Shown here in pieces: positions 15,558 to 23,791 of a stretch of 32,245 nt of DNA. How positions within the stretch are numbered: position 1 is the first letter of the stretch; each line of letters starts with the position of its first letter. A model generated the notes under the pieces. It had not been told where the DNA came from, made no database searches, and saw only the letters and a program-made list of their open reading frames with translations. Source of the stretch: an uncultured Coriobacteriales bacterium (GTDB lineage Bacteria; Actinomycetota; Coriobacteriia; Coriobacteriales; UMGS124); the NCBI GenBank assembly GCA_903789505.1, contig CAIFEU010000008.1, forward strand, positions 2,047-34,291. The letters are read 5' to 3'. The position numbers were made by a program, and so were the translations under genes.

Positions 15558-16046
15558 ATGTGCGTGGCGGGTGTGGGCGTCGACATCGTCGAGATCGGAC
15601 GGATGAGGGAAACGCTGCTCCGCACCCCGCGCTTCCGCGAGCGCGTGTTCACCGAGGACGAGCGCGCCTGGTGCGACCGGCGCGCCGACCCCGCGGCTTC
15701 CTACGCGGGGTGCTTCGCGGCGCGCGAGGCGGTGCTCAAGGCGCTGGGCGTGGGCTTCTCAGAGGGTGTGGGCTATACCGACGTCTCGGTCACGCACGAC
15801 GACCGCGGCAAGCCCGAGGCGCTGCTCTCGGGACAGGCCGCGCGCTTAGCCGAGGAGCAGGGCGTCAGCGAGGTGTTCATCTCCATCTCGCACACGCGCG
15901 AGGTCGCGGTCGCCAACGCGGTGGCCTCAACCCCCGCCTCGGTACCCGCGCGCGAGGAGCGTCGCGACGAGCGGGCGATCCTCGCGGCGCAGTTCAAGCG
16001 GGCCCGGTCGCTTCTTGACGACCTGGACAGCGGAAAGGATGCGTAG
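15558..16046 (+). CDS. acpS: Holo-[acyl-carrier-protein] synthase
   Basis: AcpS transfers 4'-phosphopantetheine from CoA to apo-ACP. The 162-residue protein shows GVDIVEIGRM (metal-binding Asp9), RERVFTEDE, FAAREAVLKALG (Glu57, Lys61) and the late motif VFISISHTREVAVANAVA. About 35 extra charged residues follow the domain, rich in Arg, Glu and Asp. The frame is open far upstream, but only the ATG at 15558, with GGGAAGG upstream, gives a normal N-terminus. Its TAG is directly followed by the ATG of the NAD(P)HX repair gene, a common acpS-nnr pairing. Confidence 0.95.
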   Translation: MCVAGVGVDIVEIGRMRETLLRTPRFRERVFTEDERAWCDRRADPAASYAGCFAAREAVLKALGVGFSEGVGYTDVSVTHDDRGKPEALLSGQAARLAEEQGVSEVFISISHTREVAVANAVASTPASVPAREERRDERAILAAQFKRARSLLDDLDSGKDA

Positions 16047-18515
16047 ATGGAACCTGTGATGAGCGTCCAGGAGACCCGGGACCTCGAGAGGTCCCTCGCC
16101 GAGCGCGGCGTCGGCCCCGACGAGCTCATGAAGCGCGCCGGGGCGGTCGTCGCGATGCAGGCGGCGCGTCTGGTGAAGCAGGGCTCCGTCGTCGTGATGT
16201 GCGGGACCGGCAACAACGGCGGGGACGGCTGGGTGTGCGCCGACCACCTGGCGCGCCACGGCTACGACGTGAGCGTCGTCGCGGCGGCCACCCCTGCCGA
16301 CATGGGCACCGAGACCTCCCGGCGCATGGCGCGGCGCGCCTCGGAGATGGGCGTGCCGATCTTCGTCACGCCCGACGACGACGCCCTCGCCCGCCTGCTG
16401 GGCGACGCCGACGTCGTCGTCGACGCGTGCTTCGGCACCGGCTTCCACGGCGAGCTGCCCCAGCCCTTCGCGGGGTGGGTCGAGACGGTCGAGGCCACCT
16501 TTCTCGGGCAGGTCGTGAGTGTCGACGTTCCGAGCGGCGTGGACGCGACCACGGGGGCGGCGCCGGGCGCCCACTTCCGGGCTGACTACACGGTGACGAT
16601 GTTCAGCGCGAAGCCGGGGCTCCTCGGCGGCGTGGGCCGCGCCGCCAGCGGGACCGTCGTGGTGGCGGGCCTGATTTCCGAGCGGGAGGGCCTCACCGCG
16701 ATCGCGGAGGACGCCGACACGTTCGCCCTCGAGGAGCGTGACTACCTCGACGCTCTGCCACAGCCCGATCCCGCGCAGGACAAGTACACGCACGGGCGCG
16801 TCCTGGTCGTCGCGGGGTCGCGGCGCTATCCCGGCGCGGCGGTCATGGCCGCGATGGCGGCGGCGCGCTCGGGCGCGGGCTACGTCACGCTTGCGGTGCC
16901 CGAGCCCGTCGTCCCCATCGCCCAGGCGCACCTGCTGAGCGTGCCGGTCGTGGGGCTGCCCGCGGACAAGGGCGGAGCGCTGGGCGTGAGCGCCTGCGAC
17001 GAGGTCGCGGAGCTCGCCGGGCACGCGGACGCCGTCGTCGCCGGCCCGGGCCTGACGCTGTGCGACGGCGCGTGCGAGGTCGTGCGTACGCTGCTCGCCT
17101 CCGACGCCGCCCTGGTGCTCGACGCGGACGCACTCAACGCGGTCGCGCGCATCTGCGCCGGCTCCGCCGACGCCAACCCGCACGCGCTGCGCCGGGAGGC
17201 GCCCCTGGTGCTCACGCCGCATCGTCGCGAGCTCGCGCGCCTGGTGGGGGCCGAGCCCGGGGACGTCGCGAGCCTGTCGGCTGCCGTCGAGGCGAGCAAG
17301 CGGCTCGTATGGGCGGTGGGCTCCTCGAACCTGGTTGTGGTCGCCAAGGGGGACGTCACGGCGGTCACCTCCGTCGAGAGCTCGCTGATAGTCGCCCCCG
17401 GGCCCGAGGCGCTCGCGACGGCGGGGACGGGGGACGTGCTGGCGGGCGTCTGCGCGGGGGCTCTCGCGCAGCTCGCCGCCGCCGGTCCCGAGGGTGCCGA
17501 CCCGTCGGACGTGCTGTTGTGCATGGCAGCCGCCGACCGCGCGCACGCGATTGCCGGGGAGCTCGCCTGCGAGGCGCACGGCTCCCACGGCATCGTCGCC
17601 CCCGACGTCGCCGAGTCCGTCGGCCTGGCGTTCGACGAGCTCGCCGCCCGCTCCGAGCGCGAGTATCTGGAGTACGAGGGCGGCGCCGGCGCGTCCCTGC
17701 AGGACGAGCTGGACTTCGAGGACGAGAGCCGCGTCGAGCCGTCGGCGGAGGCGAGCGCCGAGATGCACGCTGCGGCGACGGCGGGCAAGCTCGGGCAGGA
17801 TGACGAGCCGCTCGAGGAGCCCGAGGCGCCCGAGCGCCAGCAGGCGCGCCTGGAGCGCGCGCAGCGGGCGGCGGAGGTGCGGCGCGCCAAGGTCGCCGCA
17901 CGCGAGGCCCCCGTCCCCTCGGCAATCGAGATTCCCGGCCTGACGGGCGCGCCCGTCCCCGCGAAGGCGTCGGGCGAGGCCGCCTGCGAGGAGCCGCAGG
18001 CAGACGAGGCCGCCGCGCCCGAGGGGCCGATTGCCGGGGCGGACCGGACGACCGCGATGCCGCCGGTGGCCGACGCAGGCTCCCCTGCCGCCGATGCGGC
18101 CGAGCCCTCCCCCGAGGGGGAGGGGGGCGCCCCGGAGGGCGGCGAGGCGCGGGACGAGGCGGTCGACGCCCCCGACGTCGAGGCGGCGCGGGAGGGCGGC
18201 GCCGAGGGGGAGCGCCCCCGCTCGCAGGGCGCGGACGCCCCTGCGGCGTCGGAGACCGGGGCGGTCCCGCCCTTCCTGGCGCAGGCGATCGAGGCGGAGG
18301 CGGCGCAGGCGTGCCGCGACGCCGAAGAGGCACCCCAGCCAGAGGACGAGCAGACGGGCGGCGAAGCGCAGGGCCGCTTCGTCGACGAGCCGATCGACCC
18401 TGAGCACGTCGCGCTCGAGGAGTTCCACAAGCGCGCCACCAAGCACGCCGGCGTGAGGCCCAAGATCCCCCCGAAGGACCGCCCCTCGGGCAGGCGCGGC
18501 AAGTCGGGCGAGTGA
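16047..18515 (+). CDS. nnr: Bifunctional NAD(P)H-hydrate epimerase / ADP-dependent dehydratase with long acidic C-terminal extension
   Basis: This enzyme repairs hydrated NADH and NADPH. The N-terminal epimerase domain (about 1-225) has GTGNNGGDGW and SVDVPSGVDATTG. The ribokinase-like dehydratase domain (about 240-535) has HGRVLVVAGSRRYPGAA, VAGPGLT, LVLDADALNAV, LTPHRRELARL and the nucleotide-site motif TAGTGDVLAGV. After about residue 545 comes a tail of some 275 residues, rich in Ala, Glu, Pro and Gly, with a short basic helix-like stretch (ERQQARLERAQRAAEVRRAK) and a basic C-terminus (PPKDRPSGRRGKSGE). Usual bifunctional Nnr proteins are about 500 residues, so the tail is an addition of unknown role. 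There is no space between the acpS stop and this ATG. GGAAAGGATG lies 8-17 bases upstream. Confidence 0.93.
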   Translation: MEPVMSVQETRDLERSLAERGVGPDELMKRAGAVVAMQAARLVKQGSVVVMCGTGNNGGDGWVCADHLARHGYDVSVVAAATPADMGTETSRRMARRASEMGVPIFVTPDDDALARLLGDADVVVDACFGTGFHGELPQPFAGWVETVEATFLGQVVSVDVPSGVDATTGAAPGAHFRADYTVTMFSAKPGLLGGVGRAASGTVVVAGLISEREGLTAIAEDADTFALEERDYLDALPQPDPAQDKYTHGRVLVVAGSRRYPGAAVMAAMAAARSGAGYVTLAVPEPVVPIAQAHLLSVPVVGLPADKGGALGVSACDEVAELAGHADAVVAGPGLTLCDGACEVVRTLLASDAALVLDADALNAVARICAGSADANPHALRREAPLVLTPHRRELARLVGAEPGDVASLSAAVEASKRLVWAVGSSNLVVVAKGDVTAVTSVESSLIVAPGPEALATAGTGDVLAGVCAGALAQLAAAGPEGADPSDVLLCMAAADRAHAIAGELACEAHGSHGIVAPDVAESVGLAFDELAARSEREYLEYEGGAGASLQDELDFEDESRVEPSAEASAEMHAAATAGKLGQDDEPLEEPEAPERQQARLERAQRAAEVRRAKVAAREAPVPSAIEIPGLTGAPVPAKASGEAACEEPQADEAAAPEGPIAGADRTTAMPPVADAGSPAADAAEPSPEGEGGAPEGGEARDEAVDAPDVEAAREGGAEGERPRSQGADAPAASETGAVPPFLAQAIEAEAAQACRDAEEAPQPEDEQTGGEAQGRFVDEPIDPEHVALEEFHKRATKHAGVRPKIPPKDRPSGRRGKSGE

Positions 18516-18517
18516 GG

Positions 18518-18552
18518 CCCCGGCCCCGCCCCGCGCCGGGGCGGGGCCGGGG
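18518..18552 (+). terminator. Perfect 16-bp all-GC hairpin after nnr
   Basis: CCCCGGCCCCGCCCCG (18518-18533) is an exact inverted repeat of 18537-18552, with a three-base loop. It begins two bases after the nnr stop codon. No T-run follows. It is a likely transcript end or RNA 3' protector, and alr begins 74 bases beyond it. Confidence 0.6.
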
Positions 18553-18625
18553 GGGGCGCGCGGGCGTCGCGGGGCGCGGACGCGCCAGCGCGCGGACATG
18601 ACGACAACGAAAGGCAGGCTGCACG

Positions 18626-19825
18626 ATGGCGGCAGAGACGCAGGACGCGACCCGGGACGTGGTCACCAGGTGGGCGTGGGTCGAGGTCGACCTGGAGGTG
18701 ATTCGCCAGAACGTCCGCGCGTTCAAGGCGTTCACCCGCCCGCCCACCAAGATGATGGCGGTCGTCAAGGCAGACGGCTACGGCCACGGTGCGGTTGCGA
18801 CTGCCAAGGCCGCGCGCGCCGCCGGCGTCGACGCGTTCGCGGTGGCGACCGTCGACGAGGCGATTGCGCTGCGCGAGGGCGGGATTCGCGAGCCCGTTCT
18901 CATCCTGGCACAGCCCCCCGCCTCCTCGGTCCCCCTGCTCGCCAGGTACGGCGTGATGCCCGCCGTCTACGACCTCGAGTTCCTGGCATGCCTGGGGAGG
19001 CAGGCGGAGGAGAGCGGCGTCGAGGCGCGCTACCACCTCGCCGTCGACACGGGCATGGACCGGATCGGCGTGCCCTGGGACGGCGTCGCGGAGTTCATGC
19101 GGGTGGCGGAGCGGCTCAGCGGCCTGCGCCTGGACGGCACGTTCACTCACTTCGCGACCGCCGACCGCGTCTCGGACTGGGACTTCACGCTGCAGCTCAA
19201 CCGCTTCAAGAAGGCGGTCGCCGCGCTGCGCGAGGCGGGGGTCAACCCCGGCGTCGTCCACTGCGCGAACACCGCGAGCATCGTGCTGCACCCCGACGCG
19301 CACTTCGACATGGTGCGACTGGGGGTCGGCATGTACGGCCTGCATCCCAGCGAGGCCACCGTGGGCCGCATCGAGCTGACGCCGGCGATGAGCGTGCGCG
19401 CCCGCGCGACCCGCGTCGTCCGCCCCCAGGTGGGGGAGGGCGTGGGCTACGGGATGACCTACCGCGTCGCCCGCCCGTCGATCCAGATCGCGACGCTGCC
19501 CCTGGGGTACGCCGACGGCCTGTCTAGGCGCCTGTCCAACAAGATGGAGGTCCTCTACGACGGCGCGCGCTGGCGCCAGGTGGGTAACATCTGCATGGAC
19601 CAGTGCATGGTCGAGGTCGAGCCCGAGATCGCGCGGCTGCGCGGGCGCGACGTCAGGCCGATCGAGGCGGGCGACGAGGTCACGGTCGTGGGCAGGCTCG
19701 GCGACGATGAGATCACCCTCGACGAGCTCGCCGACAAGCTGGGGACGATCAACTACGAGCTCGCCTGCGACTTCGGGATGCGCCTGCCCAAGCGCTACGT
19801 GAACGCGGGCTCCCTGCTCGATTAG
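18626..19825 (+). CDS. alr: Alanine racemase
   Basis: Alr is a PLP enzyme that makes D-alanine for peptidoglycan. In this 399-residue protein VVKADGYGHG carries the PLP lysine (Lys48), and GVGYGMTYR carries the second catalytic residue Tyr279. Other family motifs are HLAVDTGMDRIGV, GTFTHFATAD, VHCANTAS and LPLGYADGLSRRLSN, followed by NICMDQCMVEV. The N-terminus is about 12 residues longer than usual. The ATG at 18626 follows GAAAGGCAGG. An ATG at 18598 opens a different frame and is not used. It is the next unit after the nnr hairpin. Confidence 0.96.
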   Translation: MAAETQDATRDVVTRWAWVEVDLEVIRQNVRAFKAFTRPPTKMMAVVKADGYGHGAVATAKAARAAGVDAFAVATVDEAIALREGGIREPVLILAQPPASSVPLLARYGVMPAVYDLEFLACLGRQAEESGVEARYHLAVDTGMDRIGVPWDGVAEFMRVAERLSGLRLDGTFTHFATADRVSDWDFTLQLNRFKKAVAALREAGVNPGVVHCANTASIVLHPDAHFDMVRLGVGMYGLHPSEATVGRIELTPAMSVRARATRVVRPQVGEGVGYGMTYRVARPSIQIATLPLGYADGLSRRLSNKMEVLYDGARWRQVGNICMDQCMVEVEPEIARLRGRDVRPIEAGDEVTVVGRLGDDEITLDELADKLGTINYELACDFGMRLPKRYVNAGSLLD

Positions 19826-19919
19826 GGGCACGTGCCGGCTCGTCGGCGGGAGGCGCCTGTGACGCGCTCGCCGCGGACGATGCCGTCCAGTGATGGTGGG
19901 GATGGTGGGGCAAATGCCC

Positions 19920-20594
19920 ATGCTGAAGATTCCGGGCCACGAGCGCCAGCGCGCCCGCGAGGTCTCGCTTGACGAGATTCGCGCCGTCCTGGGCGACTGC
20001 CGCCTGTGCGGCCTGTGCGAGACGCGCACGAACATCGTGTTTGGCGTGGGTTCCCCCAACGCGCGCGTCGTGCTGGTGGGCGAGGCGCCCGGCGCCAACG
20101 AGGACGCCCAGGGGGAGCCGTTCGTCGGCCAGGCGGGCCATCTTCTCGATCGCATGCTCTCGGAGCAGACGCGCATCGAGCGGTCGGAGGTCTACATCGC
20201 CAACGTCCTGAAGTGCCGCCCGCCGGGAAACCGAGCCCCTGCCCCCGACGAGGTCATGGCGTGCTCGCCGTTCCTGCGCGAGCAGATTCGCAGCATCTGG
20301 CCAGACTTCATCATGACGATGGGCAACCCTGCGACGCACTTCATCCTGCAGACCGAGGTGGGCATCACGCGGCTGCGCGGCAAGGTGCACCGCGCCGGGC
20401 ACTTCGCGGTGCTTCCGACGTTCCACCCGGCCGCCGTCCTGCGCGACTTCGGCAAGCTCCCCGACCTCGAGCACGACTTCTACCTGCTCGGCCAGCTGCT
20501 TCGCGGCGAGGTTGACCCGGACGACCCCACCGCGGGCTCCGCCGAGAGCATGCCGGGCTTCCGCCCCAGCGCGCCCGGCGAGGTGCTGCGATGA
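19920..20594 (+). CDS. Uracil-DNA glycosylase, family 4 type (iron-sulfur)
   Basis: This enzyme removes uracil from DNA in base-excision repair. The iron-sulfur cysteines are visible: CxxC in DCRLCGLC near the N-terminus, and KC followed 15 residues later by AC (LKCRPPGNR...MACSP). Catalytic motifs are GEAPGANEDAQGEPFVGQAG and, near the C-terminus, TFHPAAVLRD. The start is unclear, with five candidate starts between 19890 and 19920. ATG 19920 (MLKIPGHERQ) has GGTGGGG nine bases upstream and is preferred, giving 224 residues; GTG 19890 would add ten. The last four bases overlap the ATG of tsaE (ATGA), so the two are coupled. Confidence 0.9.
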   Translation: MLKIPGHERQRAREVSLDEIRAVLGDCRLCGLCETRTNIVFGVGSPNARVVLVGEAPGANEDAQGEPFVGQAGHLLDRMLSEQTRIERSEVYIANVLKCRPPGNRAPAPDEVMACSPFLREQIRSIWPDFIMTMGNPATHFILQTEVGITRLRGKVHRAGHFAVLPTFHPAAVLRDFGKLPDLEHDFYLLGQLLRGEVDPDDPTAGSAESMPGFRPSAPGEVLR

Positions 20595-21148
20595 GCGCCG
20601 CGGACGTCCCGGGCGCCGACGCCGCCGGCCTGTTGGAGCGCGTCGACAGGGGCAGGTACCGCTCGCGTTCGCCGGAGGCCACCGCTGCTCTGGGCGGCTG
20701 CCTGGGAGGCGTGCTGCGCGCGGGGGACCTGGTCATACTCTCCGGCGACCTCGGGGCGGGCAAGACCCGCTTCACCGGGGGCGTCAGCGCGGCGTTGGGC
20801 GACGTGCGGCCGGTAACCAGCCCCACGTTCACGATTATGGCGGTGCACGACTCCGGGCGCATGCCGCTGTACCACTTCGACCTCTACCGCCTGGACGACC
20901 CCGAGCAGCTCGACGACGTCGGGATATTCGACGCCCTCGAGGGCGAGGGGGCGTGCCTGGTGGAGTGGGGCGAGCGCTTCGCCGACGAGCTGGGCGACGA
21001 CCGGCTCGACCTCGCGTTCAGGCGCGAGGAGGGGCGCGACGCCGACGGCGAGCCTGCCCGCCTCGTCGTCGCCACGGCGCTCGGCGCGCGCTCGGCGCAC
21101 CTGCTCGACGACTTCGACGCGCGGGTGCGGGCGCTGCTCGCACCTTAG
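20591..21148 (+). CDS. tsaE: tRNA threonylcarbamoyladenosine biosynthesis ATPase TsaE
   Basis: TsaE is a P-loop ATPase that resets the TsaB-TsaD complex during t6A synthesis. Walker A is GDLGAGKT, switch-like VTSPTF follows, and the family motif YHFDLYRLDDPEQL precedes LVEWGERF, as in all TsaE proteins. At 185 residues it is slightly longer than usual (about 150), mostly through N- and C-terminal additions. It starts within the stop of the preceding glycosylase gene and lies 86 bases before the fused tsaB-rimI-tsaD gene whose product it should act on. Confidence 0.95.
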   Translation: MSAADVPGADAAGLLERVDRGRYRSRSPEATAALGGCLGGVLRAGDLVILSGDLGAGKTRFTGGVSAALGDVRPVTSPTFTIMAVHDSGRMPLYHFDLYRLDDPEQLDDVGIFDALEGEGACLVEWGERFADELGDDRLDLAFRREEGRDADGEPARLVVATALGARSAHLLDDFDARVRALLAP

Positions 21149-21159
21149 CGCCGGCGCGA

Positions 21160-21206
21160 GCGCCCGCGCGCGGGCGCCCCGACGCGCAGGCGGCCTGCCG
21201 GCCGCC
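21160..21206 (+). other. Two tandem perfect hairpins between tsaE and the tsaB-rimI-tsaD fusion
   Basis: An 18-base perfect palindrome (21160-21177) can fold as GCGCCCG-CGCG-CGGGCGC. Eleven bases later GGCGGCC (21189-21195) and GGCCGCC (21200-21206) form a second stem with loop TGCC. They fill most of the 86-base spacer. They may end or attenuate the upstream transcript. No T-run and no clear promoter follow. Confidence 0.4.
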
Positions 21207-21234
21207 GATTCGGCACGATCGAACTCACGTAAGG

Positions 21235-23757
21235 ATGGACTCACTGCTCATGGCTACTCTCGGCGAAACCACTGCGACCGGTCCCGGACCTGCCCCCTTC
21301 CCGCGCGGGGGCGACCGGGGGCGCGGGGGCACCCGCACGGTCGTCGCGATCGACACGTCCACGGACATGCTCGCCTGCGCCGTGGGGGTCGTGGGGGAGG
21401 GCCGCTCGCTGGAGGTCGCGGCGAGCCTCGACCACGTGTGCCGGCGCCAGGCCAACGTGGAGCTGGTCGGTTGCGTCGGGCAGGCGCTGGCCAGGGCGGG
21501 CGTCGCACGTGCCGACGTGACGGACGTGGTCTGCGGGACCGGGCCGGGGTCGTTCACCGGGGTGCGCATAGGCGTCGCGGCAGCCAAGGGCCTGGCGTGC
21601 GGCCTGGGGGTGCCTCTGCATGCCGCTTCGACGCTCGACTCGGTGGCATGGGCGGCCTGGGCGGCGGGGACGCGCGGCCTGCTCGGCGTCGTGGGCGACG
21701 CGATGCGTCGCGAGGTGTACCCGGGGGTGTACCGGCTCGACGACGTCGGCGCGCATCGTCTGTTCGCGAGCGAGACGGTCATGAAGGCCCCCGACGCCGC
21801 GGCGCTGTGGGCTGGCCGGCCCGACGCCGGCGAGCTCACGCTCACCGGCGACGGCCTCAGGAAGTACCGCGAGGCTTACGAGGGGGCGGGGTTCGCGCGC
21901 TTCCTGGACGAGGACCTGTGGCGTCCGAGCGGCGAGGGGCTGCTGCGCGCGTGGCTCGCGCGCGGCGGAGCCGACCCGGCTCACGCCCCCGCCGACAGCG
22001 ACGAGGCGCGCAACCCGCAGGGAGACCCCGCGCTGGTCCTACCCGTCTACACGCGCCTCTCGGACGCCGAGGAGAACGAGCGCAAGCGACTGGGGATCGC
22101 GGAGCCCGCGAGCGTGCGCGTCACCGGGGTCGACGACGCCCTGGGCGACATCCACGTGCAGCAGCGGCCGATGTCCGTCAACGACCTGCCCGCCGTGGCT
22201 GACCTGGAGCGCCGAGCGTTCGGCGAGGGGACGGGCCACGCGTGCTGGACGCGCGAGATGTTCGCTGACGAGTACGAGGCGCCCGACTCCACCTGGTGGG
22301 TCATCCACGACCAGGGCAGGGTCATCGGCTTTGCGGGGGGCAGGGTCATCGACGGCAACCTCGAGGTGCTCGACGTCGCAGTCGACCCCTCCCGCCGCCG
22401 TCAGGGGCTCGCGACGCGCCTGCTGTCGCGCATCGCCTACGACGCGCAGATGCTCGGGGCGCGCACCTCCACGCTCGAGGTGGCGCGCGACAACGATGCC
22501 GCCCGGCGCCTGTACGAGCTCGTGGGCTACGAGCAGGTTGGCGTGCGCCGCGACTACTACGGCCGCGGCAGGGACGCGCTGACGTGCAAGGCGACGCTGC
22601 CCCTGCGCATAGACGTCGAGAGTGACGAGCCCGAGCCCCGGCCCAGCGAGCGCAGCTGGCCGCCCCGGCGCGCCTCGCGTGACGGTGCCGGCCTCGAGGC
22701 ACTGCGCGCTGCGGGCGACCTCATCCTCGCGGTGGAGAGCTCCTGCGACGAGACCGCGATGGCCGTCATCGACGGCGCTGGCAGGCTGCGCGCGAACGTC
22801 GTGTCCACCCAGATCGACTTCCACGCGCGCTTTGGCGGGGTCGTCCCCGAGATCGCCTCGCGCAAGCACGTCGAGGCTATCGTCGGGGTGTACGAGGAGG
22901 CGATGGCGCAGGCGGGCGAGAGCCTGGGGCTGCAGGGGCCGCTCGAGCCGACCGAGCTGGCGGCGGTCGCTGTCACGCAGGGCCCGGGCCTGGTGGGCGC
23001 CCTGGTGGTGGGGGTGTCGTTTGCCAAGGCGCTCGCGTTCGCGACGGACAGGCCGCTCGTGTGCGTCAACCACCTCGAGGGGCACCTGTACGCGAACCTG
23101 TTCGAGACCCCCGACCTCACGCCCCCGTTCGTGGCGAGCCTGCTGTCGGGCGGCCACACGATGCTGGTCCTGGTGCGCGACTGGGGGGACTACCGCATCC
23201 TGGGCGAGACGCTCGATGACGCGGTGGGGGAGGCGTTCGACAAGGTCGCCAAGGCGCTCGGCCTGGGTTACCCCGGTGGCCCGGTCATCAGCCGCCTGGC
23301 AAAGACGGGCAACCCGCGCGCGATAGACTTCCCGCGCGCGATGCTGCACAGCCACGACTACCGCTTCTCGCTGTCGGGGCTCAAGACGGCGGTCATCACG
23401 TACATCCACGACGAGAACGCCGCCGGCAGGCCGATCAACCTCCCGGACCTCGCCGCCTCGTTCGAGGCAGCGGTCATCGAGGTGCAGGTGAAGAAGGCGG
23501 CGCAGGCGGTCCGCGAGTACGGGGTCAGGGACTTCTGCGCGGGGGGCGGCGTGACGGCCAACCCCGAGCTGCGCGAGGCGTTCGAGCGGCGCTTCCGCCG
23601 CATGGGCGTGCGCGTGACGCTGCCCCCGACCTCGGCATGCACCGACAACGCGGCGATGATCGCGCTGGTGGCGAAGGGCAAGCTCGAGCGCGGGGAGACG
23701 AGCCCGCTGACCGTCGACGCAGACCCGAACCTCGAGCTGCCCGGGACGCGCGGCTAG
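21235..23757 (+). CDS. tsaD: Three-domain fusion TsaB-RimI-TsaD (t6A synthesis plus N-acetyltransferase)
   Basis: The 840-residue protein joins three enzymes. TsaB (about 33-290) has VVAIDTSTDMLACAVG and GTGPGSFTGVRIGVAAAKGLA. The RimI-like GNAT domain (about 305-465) has LDVAVDPSRRRQGLATRLL, containing the acetyl-CoA loop, and ARDNDAARRLYELVGY. TsaD (about 495-840) has VESSCDETAMAV, VPEIASRKHVEAI, QGPGLVGAL, the metal-binding NHLEGHLYANL, SGGHTML, and GGGVTANPELRE. TsaB-TsaD transfers threonylcarbamoyl to tRNA A37, with TsaE just upstream; RimI acetylates N-termini such as that of ribosomal S18. A low-complexity linker joins TsaB to RimI. ATG 21235 is taken, but ATG 21250 is possible because AAGG lies too close to the first. 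The frame is open further upstream without meaning. Confidence 0.95.
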   Translation: MDSLLMATLGETTATGPGPAPFPRGGDRGRGGTRTVVAIDTSTDMLACAVGVVGEGRSLEVAASLDHVCRRQANVELVGCVGQALARAGVARADVTDVVCGTGPGSFTGVRIGVAAAKGLACGLGVPLHAASTLDSVAWAAWAAGTRGLLGVVGDAMRREVYPGVYRLDDVGAHRLFASETVMKAPDAAALWAGRPDAGELTLTGDGLRKYREAYEGAGFARFLDEDLWRPSGEGLLRAWLARGGADPAHAPADSDEARNPQGDPALVLPVYTRLSDAEENERKRLGIAEPASVRVTGVDDALGDIHVQQRPMSVNDLPAVADLERRAFGEGTGHACWTREMFADEYEAPDSTWWVIHDQGRVIGFAGGRVIDGNLEVLDVAVDPSRRRQGLATRLLSRIAYDAQMLGARTSTLEVARDNDAARRLYELVGYEQVGVRRDYYGRGRDALTCKATLPLRIDVESDEPEPRPSERSWPPRRASRDGAGLEALRAAGDLILAVESSCDETAMAVIDGAGRLRANVVSTQIDFHARFGGVVPEIASRKHVEAIVGVYEEAMAQAGESLGLQGPLEPTELAAVAVTQGPGLVGALVVGVSFAKALAFATDRPLVCVNHLEGHLYANLFETPDLTPPFVASLLSGGHTMLVLVRDWGDYRILGETLDDAVGEAFDKVAKALGLGYPGGPVISRLAKTGNPRAIDFPRAMLHSHDYRFSLSGLKTAVITYIHDENAAGRPINLPDLAASFEAAVIEVQVKKAAQAVREYGVRDFCAGGGVTANPELREAFERRFRRMGVRVTLPPTSACTDNAAMIALVAKGKLERGETSPLTVDADPNLELPGTRG

Positions 23758-23791
23758 CTGGCGCCGGCAGACGCCCCGGCGCCTTCGCTAG
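23754..23791. terminator. Bidirectional terminator between convergent genes, containing both stop codons
   Basis: CTAGC (23754-23758) pairs with GCTAG (23787-23791), and inside it GGCGCCGG (23760-23767) pairs exactly with CCGGCGCC (23776-23783). The TAG of the plus-strand fusion gene and the TAG of the minus-strand TetR gene occupy the two opposite outer arms. The stem is suited to end transcripts from both sides. There is no strong T-run on either strand. Confidence 0.7.
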
